Part shown: positions 16,243-24,504 of the stretch, piece by piece
Layout of the letters: every line of letters begins with the position of its first letter
Position numbering within the stretch: the first letter of the stretch is position 1
Assembly: GCA_017481495.1 (NCBI GenBank)
Contig: JAFUPC010000116.1
Coordinates: 1-43,690 of the forward strand
Origin: Clostridia bacterium
GTDB taxonomy: Bacteria; Bacillota; Clostridia; Oscillospirales; CAG-272
Length of the DNA: 43,690 bases
Direction of reading: 5' to 3'
Program-made: the position numbers and the translations under genes
Notes under the pieces: model-generated
The model's database searches: none
What the model was told of the DNA's origin: nothing
Seen by the model: only the letters and a program-made list of their open reading frames with translations

Positions 16243-17751
16243 ATGAACGAACTGAAACGGACGACCATGTTGTTGGCGGCATTTTTGGCAGTCACGGCGG
16301 TGATGACCGCCTGCGGCGATTCCGGCGACAGCGGCACCAAAGACACGACACCTGCTGTGACGACGGAAGCCGTCACCGAAACGGAAACGGAGGACCCGCG
16401 CATCCCATCGAATCTGCCCGAAGACCTGGACCTTGGCGGCGAGACCATCAACGTCTGGTATTTCACGAAGAACTCCGATGCGGCAGAACGCTTCCTTGAC
16501 CTTGTCGGCGACCCCGAGGGTGACATCGTCGAGGTCGCGCTGTACGAGCGCAATCTTGCCATCGAAGAACAGCTGAACATGAAATTCAACTACGTCGATA
16601 CCGGTGTCATTTCCGGTGAGGTCGGCACTGAGATCCGCAAAGTGCTGATGGCAGGCGACACGACCTACGACCTGTACAGTGTCATTCAGTGGAACTCCGC
16701 CGCCCTTGCGCTGGAGCACTGCTTCCTCAACCTGACCGATATGCCGTATCTCGATCTTGACCAGCCGTGGTGGTCGCAGTATTATATGGAATCGCTTTCT
16801 ATCGGGGAAGACAATATGTATTTCCTGGCAGGCGATATTTCCATTGACATGGTGCGTACCATCGCTTCGATGTATTTCAACAAGAACATCTACGCGGAGC
16901 TGTACGATTCCGCCGATTATCTGTATGAAGAAGTATTGAGCGGTGCGTGGACGTTTGACCGGATGCTCGAATATACGCAGGAAGCATACCGCGATGTCAA
17001 CGGTGACGGCACGGTCAACACAGGCGACCGCTATGGTCTGATCACAAACTCTTTCAACAATATGGATGCCTTTTCGTTTGGTATGGGCGCACAGCTGACG
17101 ACCCGCGATGCGGACAATCTGCCTGTCGTCACCGTCGGAGATGAGCACAATGTCGATATCTACGGCAAAATGTACCGCATGATCACCGAGACCGTCGGTG
17201 CCGTCATGAACAAGGAGGGCACGAACCCGACCCTGGACAACGTGCAGACCTTTGCCTCCGGCAACGCGCTGTTCCTGCCCGGATTCCTTTATACCTCCGA
17301 GAATCTGCGCGATATGGACAACGATTATGGTATCATTCCGTTCCCGAAATACAATACGGAGCAGGAAAGCTATCAGTCCGCCGTCCACGACATTGCAACG
17401 CTGATGTGTCTCCCGACGACCTGCACCAAGATCGATGCGGTCTGTGCTACGCTGGAAGCGATGGCGTATTACAGCTATTATAATGTCACGCCGGTCTATT
17501 ATGAAACCGCGCTGAAGACCAAGTACACCCGCGACGACCTGTCCTCGCAGATCATCGACCTCATCCATGATACCAGCATGACGGATCTTGCGTATGCGTA
17601 TTCCTCCGGCTTCAACAACATGGGCATGATCATGCGTACCCTTGCCGCGGAAAAGACCGAAGATTATGCGTCTTATTACGCAAAACGGGAAAAGAGTACA
17701 TTGAGAGCGGTTGAGAAATTTATTACGAATTTTGAAGAATCTGCGGAATAA
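16243..17751 (+). CDS. Extracellular solute-binding lipoprotein (orphan ABC type), second
   Basis: AAAGGA (16228-16233) supports the ATG at 16243, giving 502 residues. The signal peptide ends in MTAC with Cys24 as the lipid anchor, followed by a Thr/Glu-rich linker. The mature protein is a paralogue of the one at 10577: it shares DLDQPWWSQYYME, MYFNKN, WTFDRMLEYTQEAY and a calcium-loop-like DVNGDGTVNTGD near residue 251. It is monocistronic between its own promoter and a strong terminator. No transporter genes lie beside it, so its ligand and partner permease are unknown. Confidence 0.85.
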   Translation: MNELKRTTMLLAAFLAVTAVMTACGDSGDSGTKDTTPAVTTEAVTETETEDPRIPSNLPEDLDLGGETINVWYFTKNSDAAERFLDLVGDPEGDIVEVALYERNLAIEEQLNMKFNYVDTGVISGEVGTEIRKVLMAGDTTYDLYSVIQWNSAALALEHCFLNLTDMPYLDLDQPWWSQYYMESLSIGEDNMYFLAGDISIDMVRTIASMYFNKNIYAELYDSADYLYEEVLSGAWTFDRMLEYTQEAYRDVNGDGTVNTGDRYGLITNSFNNMDAFSFGMGAQLTTRDADNLPVVTVGDEHNVDIYGKMYRMITETVGAVMNKEGTNPTLDNVQTFASGNALFLPGFLYTSENLRDMDNDYGIIPFPKYNTEQESYQSAVHDIATLMCLPTTCTKIDAVCATLEAMAYYSYYNVTPVYYETALKTKYTRDDLSSQIIDLIHDTSMTDLAYAYSSGFNNMGMIMRTLAAEKTEDYASYYAKREKSTLRAVEKFITNFEESAE

Positions 17752-17756
17752 TAACA

Positions 17757-17784
17757 TAAAAAGCCCCCGAGGGGGCTTTTTTAT
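17757..17784. terminator. Bidirectional intrinsic terminator
   Basis: AAAAAGCCCCC and GGGGGCTTTTTT form a perfect stem with a two-base loop, flanked by A- and T-runs. It serves the solute-binding gene on the plus strand and the ABC permease gene on the minus strand, whose stop codon lies within it. Confidence 0.93.
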
Positions 17785-20243
17785 TCTACGGCTTTGAGCG
17801 ACTCCGCCATCGGGATGGCATCAATGCGTTTTCTCATAAACAGATTGACGATAAACGCAAAGCACACCGAGCAGACGAACGCGCCGAGATAGCTTGCGGG
17901 TGCGATGTGGATATCGAACGTGAAGCTGTCGATGAGGATGCGGTGCATGACGATGTTGTGGAACGCATATCCGAGCGGAAGGCCGAGAACGGATGCGGCG
18001 ACGGAGAGGATGAGATTTTCGCTCAGAACGTAGCTCTGGGTCTCGCGGGGATAGAAGCCGAGCACTTCCACCGTCGCAATCTCACGACTCCGTTCCGCTA
18101 AATTGATGTTGGTTAAATTGAACGTCACGATAAACGCAAGTGCGCCGGAGAAGACGACAATCAGCGTGATGATATAGTCAAGACAGCCGAGCGCGTTGTC
18201 CACATTGTTCCGTAATGTGGACAGGCGGGAAACGCCCGTGATTTCATCTGCCGAGACGAGCGCTTCGGCGACGGTCTCCTCATCTCCCGTGATGCGGACG
18301 AGCGCGGTGTTCGTTTCCGGGGAGCCGAAATATTCTTCATAGGTGCTTTCCGTGACGAACACGGCGTTGTTGATATAGTTGTCAAAGATGCCGCTGACCC
18401 GGAGCCGGGCGGTGTCGTCGGAGGATTTGACCCGGACGGTCGCGCCTTCGTCCAGTGCCAGCTTTTCGCCGAGGCGTTTGCTGACCAGCACCTCCCCGTC
18501 CGCAGGATAGGGAAGCGCATCTTCGCCCTGTTCCAGTGTGAAGAACGAACCGAGGTCGTCGATATTGTCATCCGGCACACAGTAGAGCGTAACCGAGGAC
18601 ATCATGGTGTCCTCCGAATGCACCTCCACGCGGCCGGACAGAACGGGGAGCCAGTCCGACACACCGTCGGTCTCACCGAGCACCGTGCGCGCCGCTTCTT
18701 CGTTTCCGGCGTCATACGAGACTTCCAGCGCGTAGGTCTGGATTTCGTTAAACTGAAGATCTGCGATGTGTCCCATCGAATCGCCGACACCGAATGCGGT
18801 CAAAACAAGTCCCGCACAGCATCCGATGCCGATGAGCATCATCACGAGCCGTGTTTTATAACGGAACATATTGCGCAGGGTGATCTTCCGCAAAAATGGC
18901 AGAGGCCGCCAGAGAGGGGTGATGCGTTCCAAGAGAATGCGGCGGCCGCCTTTGGATGCCCGCGGACGGATGAGGGAAGCGGGAACCGACGACAGCGCAC
19001 GGCGGCAGGAAACGGCGGTACTGCCGAGAATGAACGCAAGGGACACGCAGAGGGTGAGGACGGCAAGCGTGCCGTCAAAGAGATAGGGCATCGCGGAAAA
19101 GTCGTAGAGAACGCTGTAAGCGTTCCAGAAGACCTGCGGCAGACCCCAGGTACAGACAAAGAAGCCGAGCACCCATCCGAGCACGGCGGCGGAACCGGCG
19201 TACAGAAGATATTTTGCCAGAATACCGCTGTTCCCGAATCCCAGAGATTTCAGCGTGCCGATCTGGGTTCGCTCCTCATCCACCATGCGCGTCATCGTCG
19301 TTGCGCAGACAAGCATTGCAATGGCGATGAAGAACACGGGGAAAATATCGGCAACACCGCCGATGATGGAGGTGTCGTTTTCAAAACTGACGTAGCCCGC
19401 ATTTTCCCTGCGTGTCAGACAATAGGTTTCGGCGGGCGTGATGCCGTACTGCTCCGCGTATTCTTCGGGGATGACGTTTTCGGAGAGAATGTCGTCATAC
19501 CGGATGCCGGCACGTTCGTCAAGCAGTTCGGTCACTGCATCCTCGTGCGCATCGGCAAGGTCTTTATATCCGTCCGAGTAAATAGCATATTCTGCGGAAT
19601 CGGCAAGTGAAACGTCGATCTCCGTGTAAACCTCCATCGAAAAGACCGACGGCTCCACATACAGAAACGCATACAGCGCACCTGCGCCGATGTCGGTCGT
19701 CCCGCGGTCAAGGCTGATATAGAGCGGGGAATCAACCAGACCGACGATGGTGTATTCTGTTTCCGTAATCTGATTCAGACGGTCTTCATCGTTTGTATCG
19801 GAGACGGTCAGCGTGGTGCCGAGGTCGTCCTCTTTGAAAATATGGTCATCGGCAAGACACTCCGTTTCGTTTTCGGGCATTCTGCCGGCGGAGAGGGACG
19901 GGAGGTTGATTTCTTCCGGGCGCGACATCAGCTTCACCGGACGGTCACTGCCGTCGATGCCGACCAGCACATCCGCGGAATACATTCCTTCCACCGCACC
20001 GACACCGTCCAGGTCTTCAAATGCCGCAAGGTCGTCCTCCGTAAATCCAAGGGTCGAGAACAGGCGGAAATCGTACAGGTTCTGTTCGGTGAAAAAGAGG
20101 TTGCCGGTGTTGACCATCGCATCGGTCGTCAGTTTCAGACCGGCAAAGAATCCGGCGCTGAGCGCGACGATGAGCAGAAGTGCCATCCACCGCCCGAAAA
20201 AGGTGCGGACGGAGCGCAAGGTCATTTTGAGTACTGATTTCAT
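17781..20243 (-). CDS. FtsX-like ABC transporter permease (MacB-type, two FtsX domains)
   Basis: The start at 20243 (MKSVLKMTLRSVRTFFGRW) follows the ATPase stop by 10 bp and gives 820 residues. The first membrane helix (about 16-37) is followed by a large extracytoplasmic region. The first FtsX helix bundle includes VFFIAIAMLVCATTMTRMV and the conserved TLKSLGFGNSGILAKYLLY. A second helix and extracytoplasmic domain (RVEVHSEDTMMSS onward) is followed by the second FtsX bundle with TVEVLGFYPRETQSYVL. This is the arrangement of Gram-positive FtsX-type exporters, which often handle peptides, lipids or antimicrobial stress. The cargo cannot be deduced. Confidence 0.9.
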   Translation of the reverse strand: MKSVLKMTLRSVRTFFGRWMALLLIVALSAGFFAGLKLTTDAMVNTGNLFFTEQNLYDFRLFSTLGFTEDDLAAFEDLDGVGAVEGMYSADVLVGIDGSDRPVKLMSRPEEINLPSLSAGRMPENETECLADDHIFKEDDLGTTLTVSDTNDEDRLNQITETEYTIVGLVDSPLYISLDRGTTDIGAGALYAFLYVEPSVFSMEVYTEIDVSLADSAEYAIYSDGYKDLADAHEDAVTELLDERAGIRYDDILSENVIPEEYAEQYGITPAETYCLTRRENAGYVSFENDTSIIGGVADIFPVFFIAIAMLVCATTMTRMVDEERTQIGTLKSLGFGNSGILAKYLLYAGSAAVLGWVLGFFVCTWGLPQVFWNAYSVLYDFSAMPYLFDGTLAVLTLCVSLAFILGSTAVSCRRALSSVPASLIRPRASKGGRRILLERITPLWRPLPFLRKITLRNMFRYKTRLVMMLIGIGCCAGLVLTAFGVGDSMGHIADLQFNEIQTYALEVSYDAGNEEAARTVLGETDGVSDWLPVLSGRVEVHSEDTMMSSVTLYCVPDDNIDDLGSFFTLEQGEDALPYPADGEVLVSKRLGEKLALDEGATVRVKSSDDTARLRVSGIFDNYINNAVFVTESTYEEYFGSPETNTALVRITGDEETVAEALVSADEITGVSRLSTLRNNVDNALGCLDYIITLIVVFSGALAFIVTFNLTNINLAERSREIATVEVLGFYPRETQSYVLSENLILSVAASVLGLPLGYAFHNIVMHRILIDSFTFDIHIAPASYLGAFVCSVCFAFIVNLFMRKRIDAIPMAESLKAVE

Positions 20244-20253
20244 GGATGGCGCC

Positions 20254-20964
20254 TCACCATTCGATCTCGTCGATGGGTACGACGTGCGGGTTCTTTTCGT
20301 TCGATGCGATCTGACCGCTGCGGATACGGATGATGCGGTCTGCCATCGGCGCGATGGCCTGGTTGTGCGTGATGATGATGACAGTCGTTCCTCTGACACG
20401 GCTCACCGCGGACAGCAGCTTCAGAACCGCTTTTCCCGTTTTATAGTCAAGCGCGCCGGTCGTCTCGTCGCACAGTTGTTGTCTGGGATTCTTTGCCAGC
20501 GCACGCGCAATGGCGACACGCTGCTGTTCACCGCCTGACAGCTGTGCCGGGAAATTGCCCGCGCGTTCGGACAGACCGACCACCTTCAGCGCCTTGTCGG
20601 CGGGAATGGGATTTTGGCAGAGCTGTGCCGCGATCTCGATGTTTTCAAGCGCGGTGAGATTGGGGATCAGATTGTAGAACTGAAAGACGAAACCGACGTC
20701 ATGACGGCGGTAGTCGATGAGGTCCCGCCCCGACAGCGCGGAAATATCCCGCCCATCAAAGGTGATGCGCCCGGAGGTGATGGAATCCATGCCGCCGAGC
20801 AGATTGAGCAATGTCGTTTTTCCGGCACCGGAGGAACCGAGCAGAACACAGAGCTCGCCCTTGTCCACCGTGAAGCTGACACTGTTCAGGGCATTGATCT
20901 TCGCTTCACCGGTTCCGTAGGTCTTGTATACGTTTTCAAATGAGATGTAGGGGGTGTTGTTCAT
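20254..20964 (-). CDS. ABC transporter ATP-binding protein (MacB/LolD family)
   Basis: This 236-residue ATPase partners the FtsX permease just downstream. Walker A is GSSGAGKT (43-50), the Q-loop lies in VFQFYNLIP, the signature is LSGGEQQ (142-148) and the H-loop is TH (199-200). Walker B reads [13 protein letters not shown] (161-173). The family norm is LLLCDEPTGALD, so two hydrophobic residues are replaced by Gln and the conserved Pro after the catalytic Glu is Thr. The Asp and Glu themselves are kept. A ribosome site AAAGGAAG precedes the ATG. The gap to the upstream alarmone synthetase gene is about 75 bp, so co-transcription is possible. Confidence 0.93.
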   Translation of the reverse strand: MNNTPYISFENVYKTYGTGEAKINALNSVSFTVDKGELCVLLGSSGAGKTTLLNLLGGMDSITSGRITFDGRDISALSGRDLIDYRRHDVGFVFQFYNLIPNLTALENIEIAAQLCQNPIPADKALKVVGLSERAGNFPAQLSGGEQQRVAIARALAKNPRQQLCDETTGALDYKTGKAVLKLLSAVSRVRGTTVIIITHNQAIAPMADRIIRIRSGQIASNEKNPHVVPIDEIEW

Positions 20965-21039
20965 ATGACTTCCTTTATATGATACACCGGGACAGTTCCC
21001 GGCGTGGAGGGTGTGCTTTGTATCAAGAGGGCTCGGGCA

Positions 21040-21828
21040 TTAAATCTTGACATCAAGGCGGCTGATCTTGTCAAACAGGATTTCATCTTCGGTCGGTACA
21101 TCGGCGGCGGCTTCGATTTTTTTCCGGATGGCGAGCATCCGCTCATCGGTCTCGCGGATGGTGTCGGCACACTCACGCAATTCTGCGGAAATTTCGGCTT
21201 CATTGGGAATCGCCTGCTTGTATTTCATCTGGTGTTCCAGAGAAGCCCAGAAATCCATGGCGATGGTACGGATCTGTACCTCGACTTTCATGTTCCGCTT
21301 GTGGTCGGCAAAGAATACAGGTACCTCGACGATCAGGTGCAGGGAACGGTATCCGTTTTCCTTGGGGTGGGCGATGTAATCCTTTTCGGTGATGAGAACG
21401 ATGTCGTCCTGTTTGAGAAGTGCGGCGGCGATGAGATAGATGTCGTCGATATAGGAGCAGATGATGCGCACGCCGGCAATGTCATGAATATGCGCCTCAA
21501 TATTGTCGGGTGTCGGCGGCAGATTTTGCCGTGCGAGCTTTTCGGCGATGCTCTTGGTCGATTTCAGGCGCGTGGAGATGGAGGAAATGGGGTTTCTGTG
21601 ATAACGCACACGGAATTCCGTGTTCAGGATCTCAAATTTGGTTTCGATTTCCCGGATGGCGCAGGAATACATCATCATCAGGTCTTTATATTCGACGATG
21701 GTTCCCATGAAGCGCTTCGTTCCTTCTATCATCATATTCCGCGCCGAATCCGGCATAGCGGTCAGCCCGCGTTGTGCGGCATGATACAGAGCATCGGGGG
21801 TATGTGCGGGGTCTTCATTTGTTGGCAT
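21040..21828 (-). CDS. Small alarmone synthetase (RelA/SpoT domain, GTP pyrophosphokinase family)
   Basis: The 262-residue protein contains only a RelA/SpoT synthetase domain: HDIAGVR (115-121), KDYIAHPKENGYRSLH (149-164) and EVQIRT (183-188). There is no HD hydrolase or TGS/ACT part. It therefore belongs to the RelP/RelQ-like small alarmone synthetases, which make (p)ppGpp from GTP or GDP and ATP. The C-terminal ~50 residues are charged and helical. An AAGGA lies somewhat far (about 14 bases) from the ATG at 21828, so a slightly later start is possible. An extended -10 (TGCTATACT, 21877-21869 on the minus strand) lies upstream. Confidence 0.9.
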   Translation of the reverse strand: MPTNEDPAHTPDALYHAAQRGLTAMPDSARNMMIEGTKRFMGTIVEYKDLMMMYSCAIREIETKFEILNTEFRVRYHRNPISSISTRLKSTKSIAEKLARQNLPPTPDNIEAHIHDIAGVRIICSYIDDIYLIAAALLKQDDIVLITEKDYIAHPKENGYRSLHLIVEVPVFFADHKRNMKVEVQIRTIAMDFWASLEHQMKYKQAIPNEAEISAELRECADTIRETDERMLAIRKKIEAAADVPTEDEILFDKISRLDVKI

Positions 21829-21868
21829 GGTTGGTTTTGACGTTCCTTTTTTCAGCGTTGATAAGAAT

Positions 21869-21877
21869 AGTATAGCA
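21869..21877 (-). promoter_or_regulatory. Extended -10 promoter element of the alarmone synthetase gene
   Basis: On the minus strand TGC-TATACT (21877-21869) forms an extended -10, about 40 bp before the start codon. No good -35 is visible at 16-18 bp. Confidence 0.5.
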
Positions 21878-21931
21878 TAAATTTATTTTCAAAGGAATAA
21901 GGATTTGTTTCGGGATTGTTAAATGGGGGTG

Positions 21932-21958
21932 AAAAAGTCCCGTTTTTTGAAACGGGAC
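21932..21958 (-). terminator. Hairpin terminator downstream of the tRNA pair
   Basis: GTCCCGTTT and AAACGGGAC form a perfect 9-bp stem (21937-21958). On the minus strand it runs into a T-tract, so it terminates leftward transcription before the alarmone synthetase promoter. Confidence 0.75.
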
Positions 21959-22015
21959 GGGGGAGGGGAATTATTTTTTATCAAAGCTCCCGCGGGGAAG
22001 TGAAGAGTGAAAAAG

Positions 22016-22047
22016 TAAAACTCCCGCACTTCTGCGCGGGAGTTTTG
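22016..22047 (-). terminator. Terminator immediately after tRNA-Trp
   Basis: CTCCCGC (22021-22027) pairs with GCGGGAG (22036-22042), with A-runs and T-runs on both sides. It begins a few bases after the tRNA-Trp 3' end on the minus strand. Confidence 0.8.
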
Positions 22048-22048
22048 G

Positions 22049-22121
22049 CAGGGGCAGGAGGACTCGAACCCGCGACCCACGGTTTTGGAGACCGGTACTC
22101 TACCAACTGAGCTATACCCCT
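22049..22121 (-). tRNA. tRNA-Trp (anticodon CCA)
   Basis: On the minus strand the acceptor AGGGGTA pairs with TGCCCCT, the discriminator is G, the D arm is GCTCAGTTGGTAGAGT, the anticodon loop is CTCCAAA and the T loop is TTCGAGT. The CCA tail is not encoded. The T stem has one apparent mismatch. Confidence 0.93.
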
Positions 22122-22124
22122 GTA

Positions 22125-22149
22125 TGACCTGTCCTGTTGGGGACAGGTC
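22125..22149. repeat. Inverted repeat between the two tRNA genes
   Basis: GACCTGTCC and GGACAGGTC are perfect complements around a 6-base loop and fill nearly the whole spacer between tRNA-Arg and tRNA-Trp. It may guide processing of the dimeric precursor. Confidence 0.6.
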
Positions 22150-22152
22150 TGG

Positions 22153-22225
22153 CGCGCCCTAGAGGATTCGAACCTCCGACCTACCGGTTCGTAGCCGGGC
22201 ACTCTATCCGCTGAGCTAAGGGCGC
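22153..22225 (-). tRNA. tRNA-Arg (anticodon ACG)
   Basis: On the minus strand the acceptor GCGCCCT pairs with AGGGCGC, the D arm is GCTCAGCGGATAGAGT, the anticodon loop is CTACGAA (ACG) and the T loop is TTCGAAT. It is the first gene after the promoter and is co-transcribed with tRNA-Trp. Confidence 0.95.
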
Positions 22226-22267
22226 ACGTTTCGGCGATTGTTTGTTACTCTCGCTTCAACGCTATAT

Positions 22268-22296
22268 ATTATACCGCATTTCCTTGGATTTGTCAA
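22268..22296 (-). promoter_or_regulatory. Consensus promoter of the tRNA-Arg/tRNA-Trp operon
   Basis: On the minus strand TTGACA (22296-22291) and TATAAT (22273-22268) are both perfect and 17 bp apart, ending about 40 bp before tRNA-Arg. Confidence 0.9.
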
Positions 22297-22342
22297 GGGG
22301 TTTTGGAAAAAAATCTGAAATTTTTCCGGAATTTTTCCGAAA

Positions 22343-23053
22343 TCAGAGTTTCAGCCCGCCATTATACCGCAGAGGCAGTCTGTCCTCATACAGAAACGCT
22401 GTATCGTTGAACGACAGACACCGCGGCATCGAGTATCCGTCCGGGTTGTTCTCAAAATGAAAAATCGAAATTCCGGCGTGTGTGAAATCAAACAGCGTAA
22501 AGAAAAACTGCGGCGGAATCTGCAATAATGCCGACAGAAAGACAAATCCGAATCCCGCATGGGCAAAGAGCGCCACACGGTCGTTATTCGGCCGCTCAAT
22601 ACGGTACTTTGCGCCCTCGCGGACATACCCCTGCCGGGCGAAAAAGTCATCGGATGCGCGTTGTATCCGCTCATATCCTGCTTTGGCATTGATATTGGCA
22701 AAAGCGGGAAGCGTATACCAGTTGTCGTTTGTATACCGCATGGAATCGGCGTTCAGCACCTCGGTATCCGGGCGGTCAAAGACCCAATGGGTGCGGCCGT
22801 CCTCGCGTTTTTCGGAAAAATCCTTCCACGCAAGCGACTCGGACGTCCAGTCCTCGATTTCCACGGAAAGCCGTTGAAGCTCTGCTGTCGGCTGTGCGGT
22901 CTGCCGTGCGCGGCCAAGCGGGGAGGAATAAATGCGGTCAATGCCGTGGACGGACAGCCGTCTTGCAACTGCCTCCGCCTGCCGCACACCGAGTGGGGTC
23001 AGCGTATCGGTCGTATAATCCGGTTCTCCGTGACGGATGAAATAGAACAGCAT
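22343..23053 (-). CDS. Histidine phosphatase (phosphoglycerate mutase) family protein, copy 1
   Basis: GGAG about nine bases upstream fixes the ATG at 23053, giving 236 residues. The catalytic RHG motif is at the N-terminus (MLFYFIRHGEPDYTTDTLTPLG), with a second arginine in the IYSSPLGRARQTA segment and a late histidine in FAHAGFGFVF. Such enzymes remove phosphate from small metabolites or proteins. The protein matches its neighbour at 23074-23784 in length and most motifs, so the pair arose by tandem duplication. The substrate is unknown. Confidence 0.88.
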   Translation of the reverse strand: MLFYFIRHGEPDYTTDTLTPLGVRQAEAVARRLSVHGIDRIYSSPLGRARQTAQPTAELQRLSVEIEDWTSESLAWKDFSEKREDGRTHWVFDRPDTEVLNADSMRYTNDNWYTLPAFANINAKAGYERIQRASDDFFARQGYVREGAKYRIERPNNDRVALFAHAGFGFVFLSALLQIPPQFFFTLFDFTHAGISIFHFENNPDGYSMPRCLSFNDTAFLYEDRLPLRYNGGLKL

Positions 23054-23073
23054 TCGGGATTCTCCGTTTGATC

Positions 23074-23784
23074 TCAAATATCCAGATAATTGTTGTATTT
23101 CAGCGGCAGTCTGTCCTCATAAAGGAACGACGTGTCGGAGAACGACAGGCAGCGGGGCATGGAATAACCGTCCGCATTGTTTGCAAAATGGAAGATGGAA
23201 ATGCCCGCGTGCGTGATGTCAAAGGATGCAAACGTGTACTGCGGCGGAATCTGGAGCAGGACGGGAAGCCACGCCATGCCGAAGCCCTGATGGCAGAAGA
23301 CCGCGACACGGTCGTCGTTCGGCCGTTCAATGCGGTACTTTGCGCCCTCGCGGACGTATCCCTGTCTTGCAAGGAAATCGTCGGATGCAGCCTGGATGCG
23401 TGCATAACCCTCCTTGCCGCGGATCATTTTGAAGCAGTCCAGCTCATACCAGTTGTCGTTGGTGTACTGCATGGATTCCTCGGTCTTGATCTTGGTGTTC
23501 TGCTGATGGAACGCCCATGTGGTCTGACCGTTTTCCATTTTCCCGGCAAAATCCTGCCATGCAAGGGATTCCGAGCACCATTCTTCGATCTCGATGGGGA
23601 GACGGAGAATTTCGCTGGTCGGTTTCGCCGTTGCGACAGCACGTCCGAGCGGGGAGGAGTAAATGCGGTCGAGACCGTTGACAGCCAGTCTGCGCGCCAG
23701 TGCTTCTGCCTGCCGCTGTCCGAGCGGGGTCAGGCTGTCGTTTTTGTAATCGGGGTCGCCGTGGCGGATAACATATAATAACAT
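23074..23784 (-). CDS. Histidine phosphatase (phosphoglycerate mutase) family protein, copy 2
   Basis: The start MLLYVIRHGDPDYKND at 23784 follows AAGGA by nine bases and gives 236 residues, the same as copy 1. It carries RHG near residues 7-9, IYSSPLGRAVATAKPTSEIL, and CHQGFGMAWL with the late catalytic His. It lies 20 bp upstream of copy 1 on the same strand. Conserved blocks such as REGAKYRIERPN and THAGISIFHF are shared between copies, while substrate-side segments differ. That is compatible with divergence toward different substrates. Confidence 0.88.
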   Translation of the reverse strand: MLLYVIRHGDPDYKNDSLTPLGQRQAEALARRLAVNGLDRIYSSPLGRAVATAKPTSEILRLPIEIEEWCSESLAWQDFAGKMENGQTTWAFHQQNTKIKTEESMQYTNDNWYELDCFKMIRGKEGYARIQAASDDFLARQGYVREGAKYRIERPNDDRVAVFCHQGFGMAWLPVLLQIPPQYTFASFDITHAGISIFHFANNADGYSMPRCLSFSDTSFLYEDRLPLKYNNYLDI

Positions 23785-23845
23785 GATGATAGTTCCTTTC
23801 CGTTGTTTTTCAGCAACAGCTGAATGGTTCAGCCCAAGCTGAATG

Positions 23846-24346
23846 TCAGCCGAGATACATTCCGCGGTAAACGCCGGGGGCGGAGCCCTCGATGACGGTC
23901 GCGCCGCAGGTCTTTTTATAGAAATCGACAGGCCCTGCCGAGCCGATGATGCCGTAGCCGTAGCCCTCATCCTTCATTGCGTTCAGGCAGGCGAGCAGAA
24001 TGGCGCGTCCGATGCCCTGACCGCGTTCCTCCTTTGCAACGCCGGTGGGGCCGAAGAAGCCCTTGACGGTCGCATCGTAACAGCCGAAGCCGAGCATTGC
24101 GGGGGTGACGGAGCCGTCGTCGTTCTTCGTTTCGCGGACGGCGATGTAGATACTCTTGGGGTCGCGGAAGAATGCGTTTTCCGCTTCACTTGCCCAGCCG
24201 TCGGAAAAATGTTCTTTGATCCATTTGATAACGCCCCAGTTTTCCGGGCCGATGGGTTTGCGGATGACAATGCCCTTTGCCGCAAGCGCGTCGATGTCCG
24301 GCTGTGCAGAGGGGAGTTCGTATAATTTGACGAGTAAATCTGCCAT
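23846..24346 (-). CDS. GNAT family N-acetyltransferase
   Basis: AAGGA upstream supports the ATG at 24346 (MADLLVKLYELPS), giving 166 residues. The acetyl-CoA-binding motif A is visible as GVAKEERGQGIGRAILLACL, followed by the GIIGSAGPVDFYKKTCGATVI segment typical of the C-terminal GNAT strand. It transfers an acetyl group to an amine of unknown identity. A consensus promoter lies just upstream. The phosphatase genes follow after 61 bp on the same strand and may be co-transcribed. Confidence 0.85.
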   Translation of the reverse strand: MADLLVKLYELPSAQPDIDALAAKGIVIRKPIGPENWGVIKWIKEHFSDGWASEAENAFFRDPKSIYIAVRETKNDDGSVTPAMLGFGCYDATVKGFFGPTGVAKEERGQGIGRAILLACLNAMKDEGYGYGIIGSAGPVDFYKKTCGATVIEGSAPGVYRGMYLG

Positions 24347-24386
24347 GATGTGATTCCTTTCGGGGGGATATTTATGATATGTATCT

Positions 24387-24415
24387 ATTTTAACACAGGA
24401 GAACGGGTTTGTCAA
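24387..24415 (-). promoter_or_regulatory. SigA promoter of the GNAT gene
   Basis: On the minus strand TTGACA (24415-24410) and TAAAAT (24392-24387) are 17 bp apart. It is back to back with the plus-strand promoter at 24443. Confidence 0.85.
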
Positions 24416-24442
24416 GTAGCATAATTTAATTCCTCACGGTAC

Positions 24443-24471
24443 TTGACATTCGCCGCGGTATCTGTTATAAT
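24443..24471 (+). promoter_or_regulatory. Consensus SigA promoter of the GH39-like gene
   Basis: TTGACA (24443-24448) and TATAAT (24466-24471), both perfect, are 17 bp apart. Confidence 0.9.
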
Positions 24472-24504
24472 GAATATAACCTATTGTTCCGAAAGGAGAT
24501 CGCT

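Noticed and set aside
14447..16282. 611-codon minus-strand open frame opposite the sigma factor gene
   Set aside because: The plus strand has clear sigma regions 2 and 4; the antisense frame has no recognisable family.
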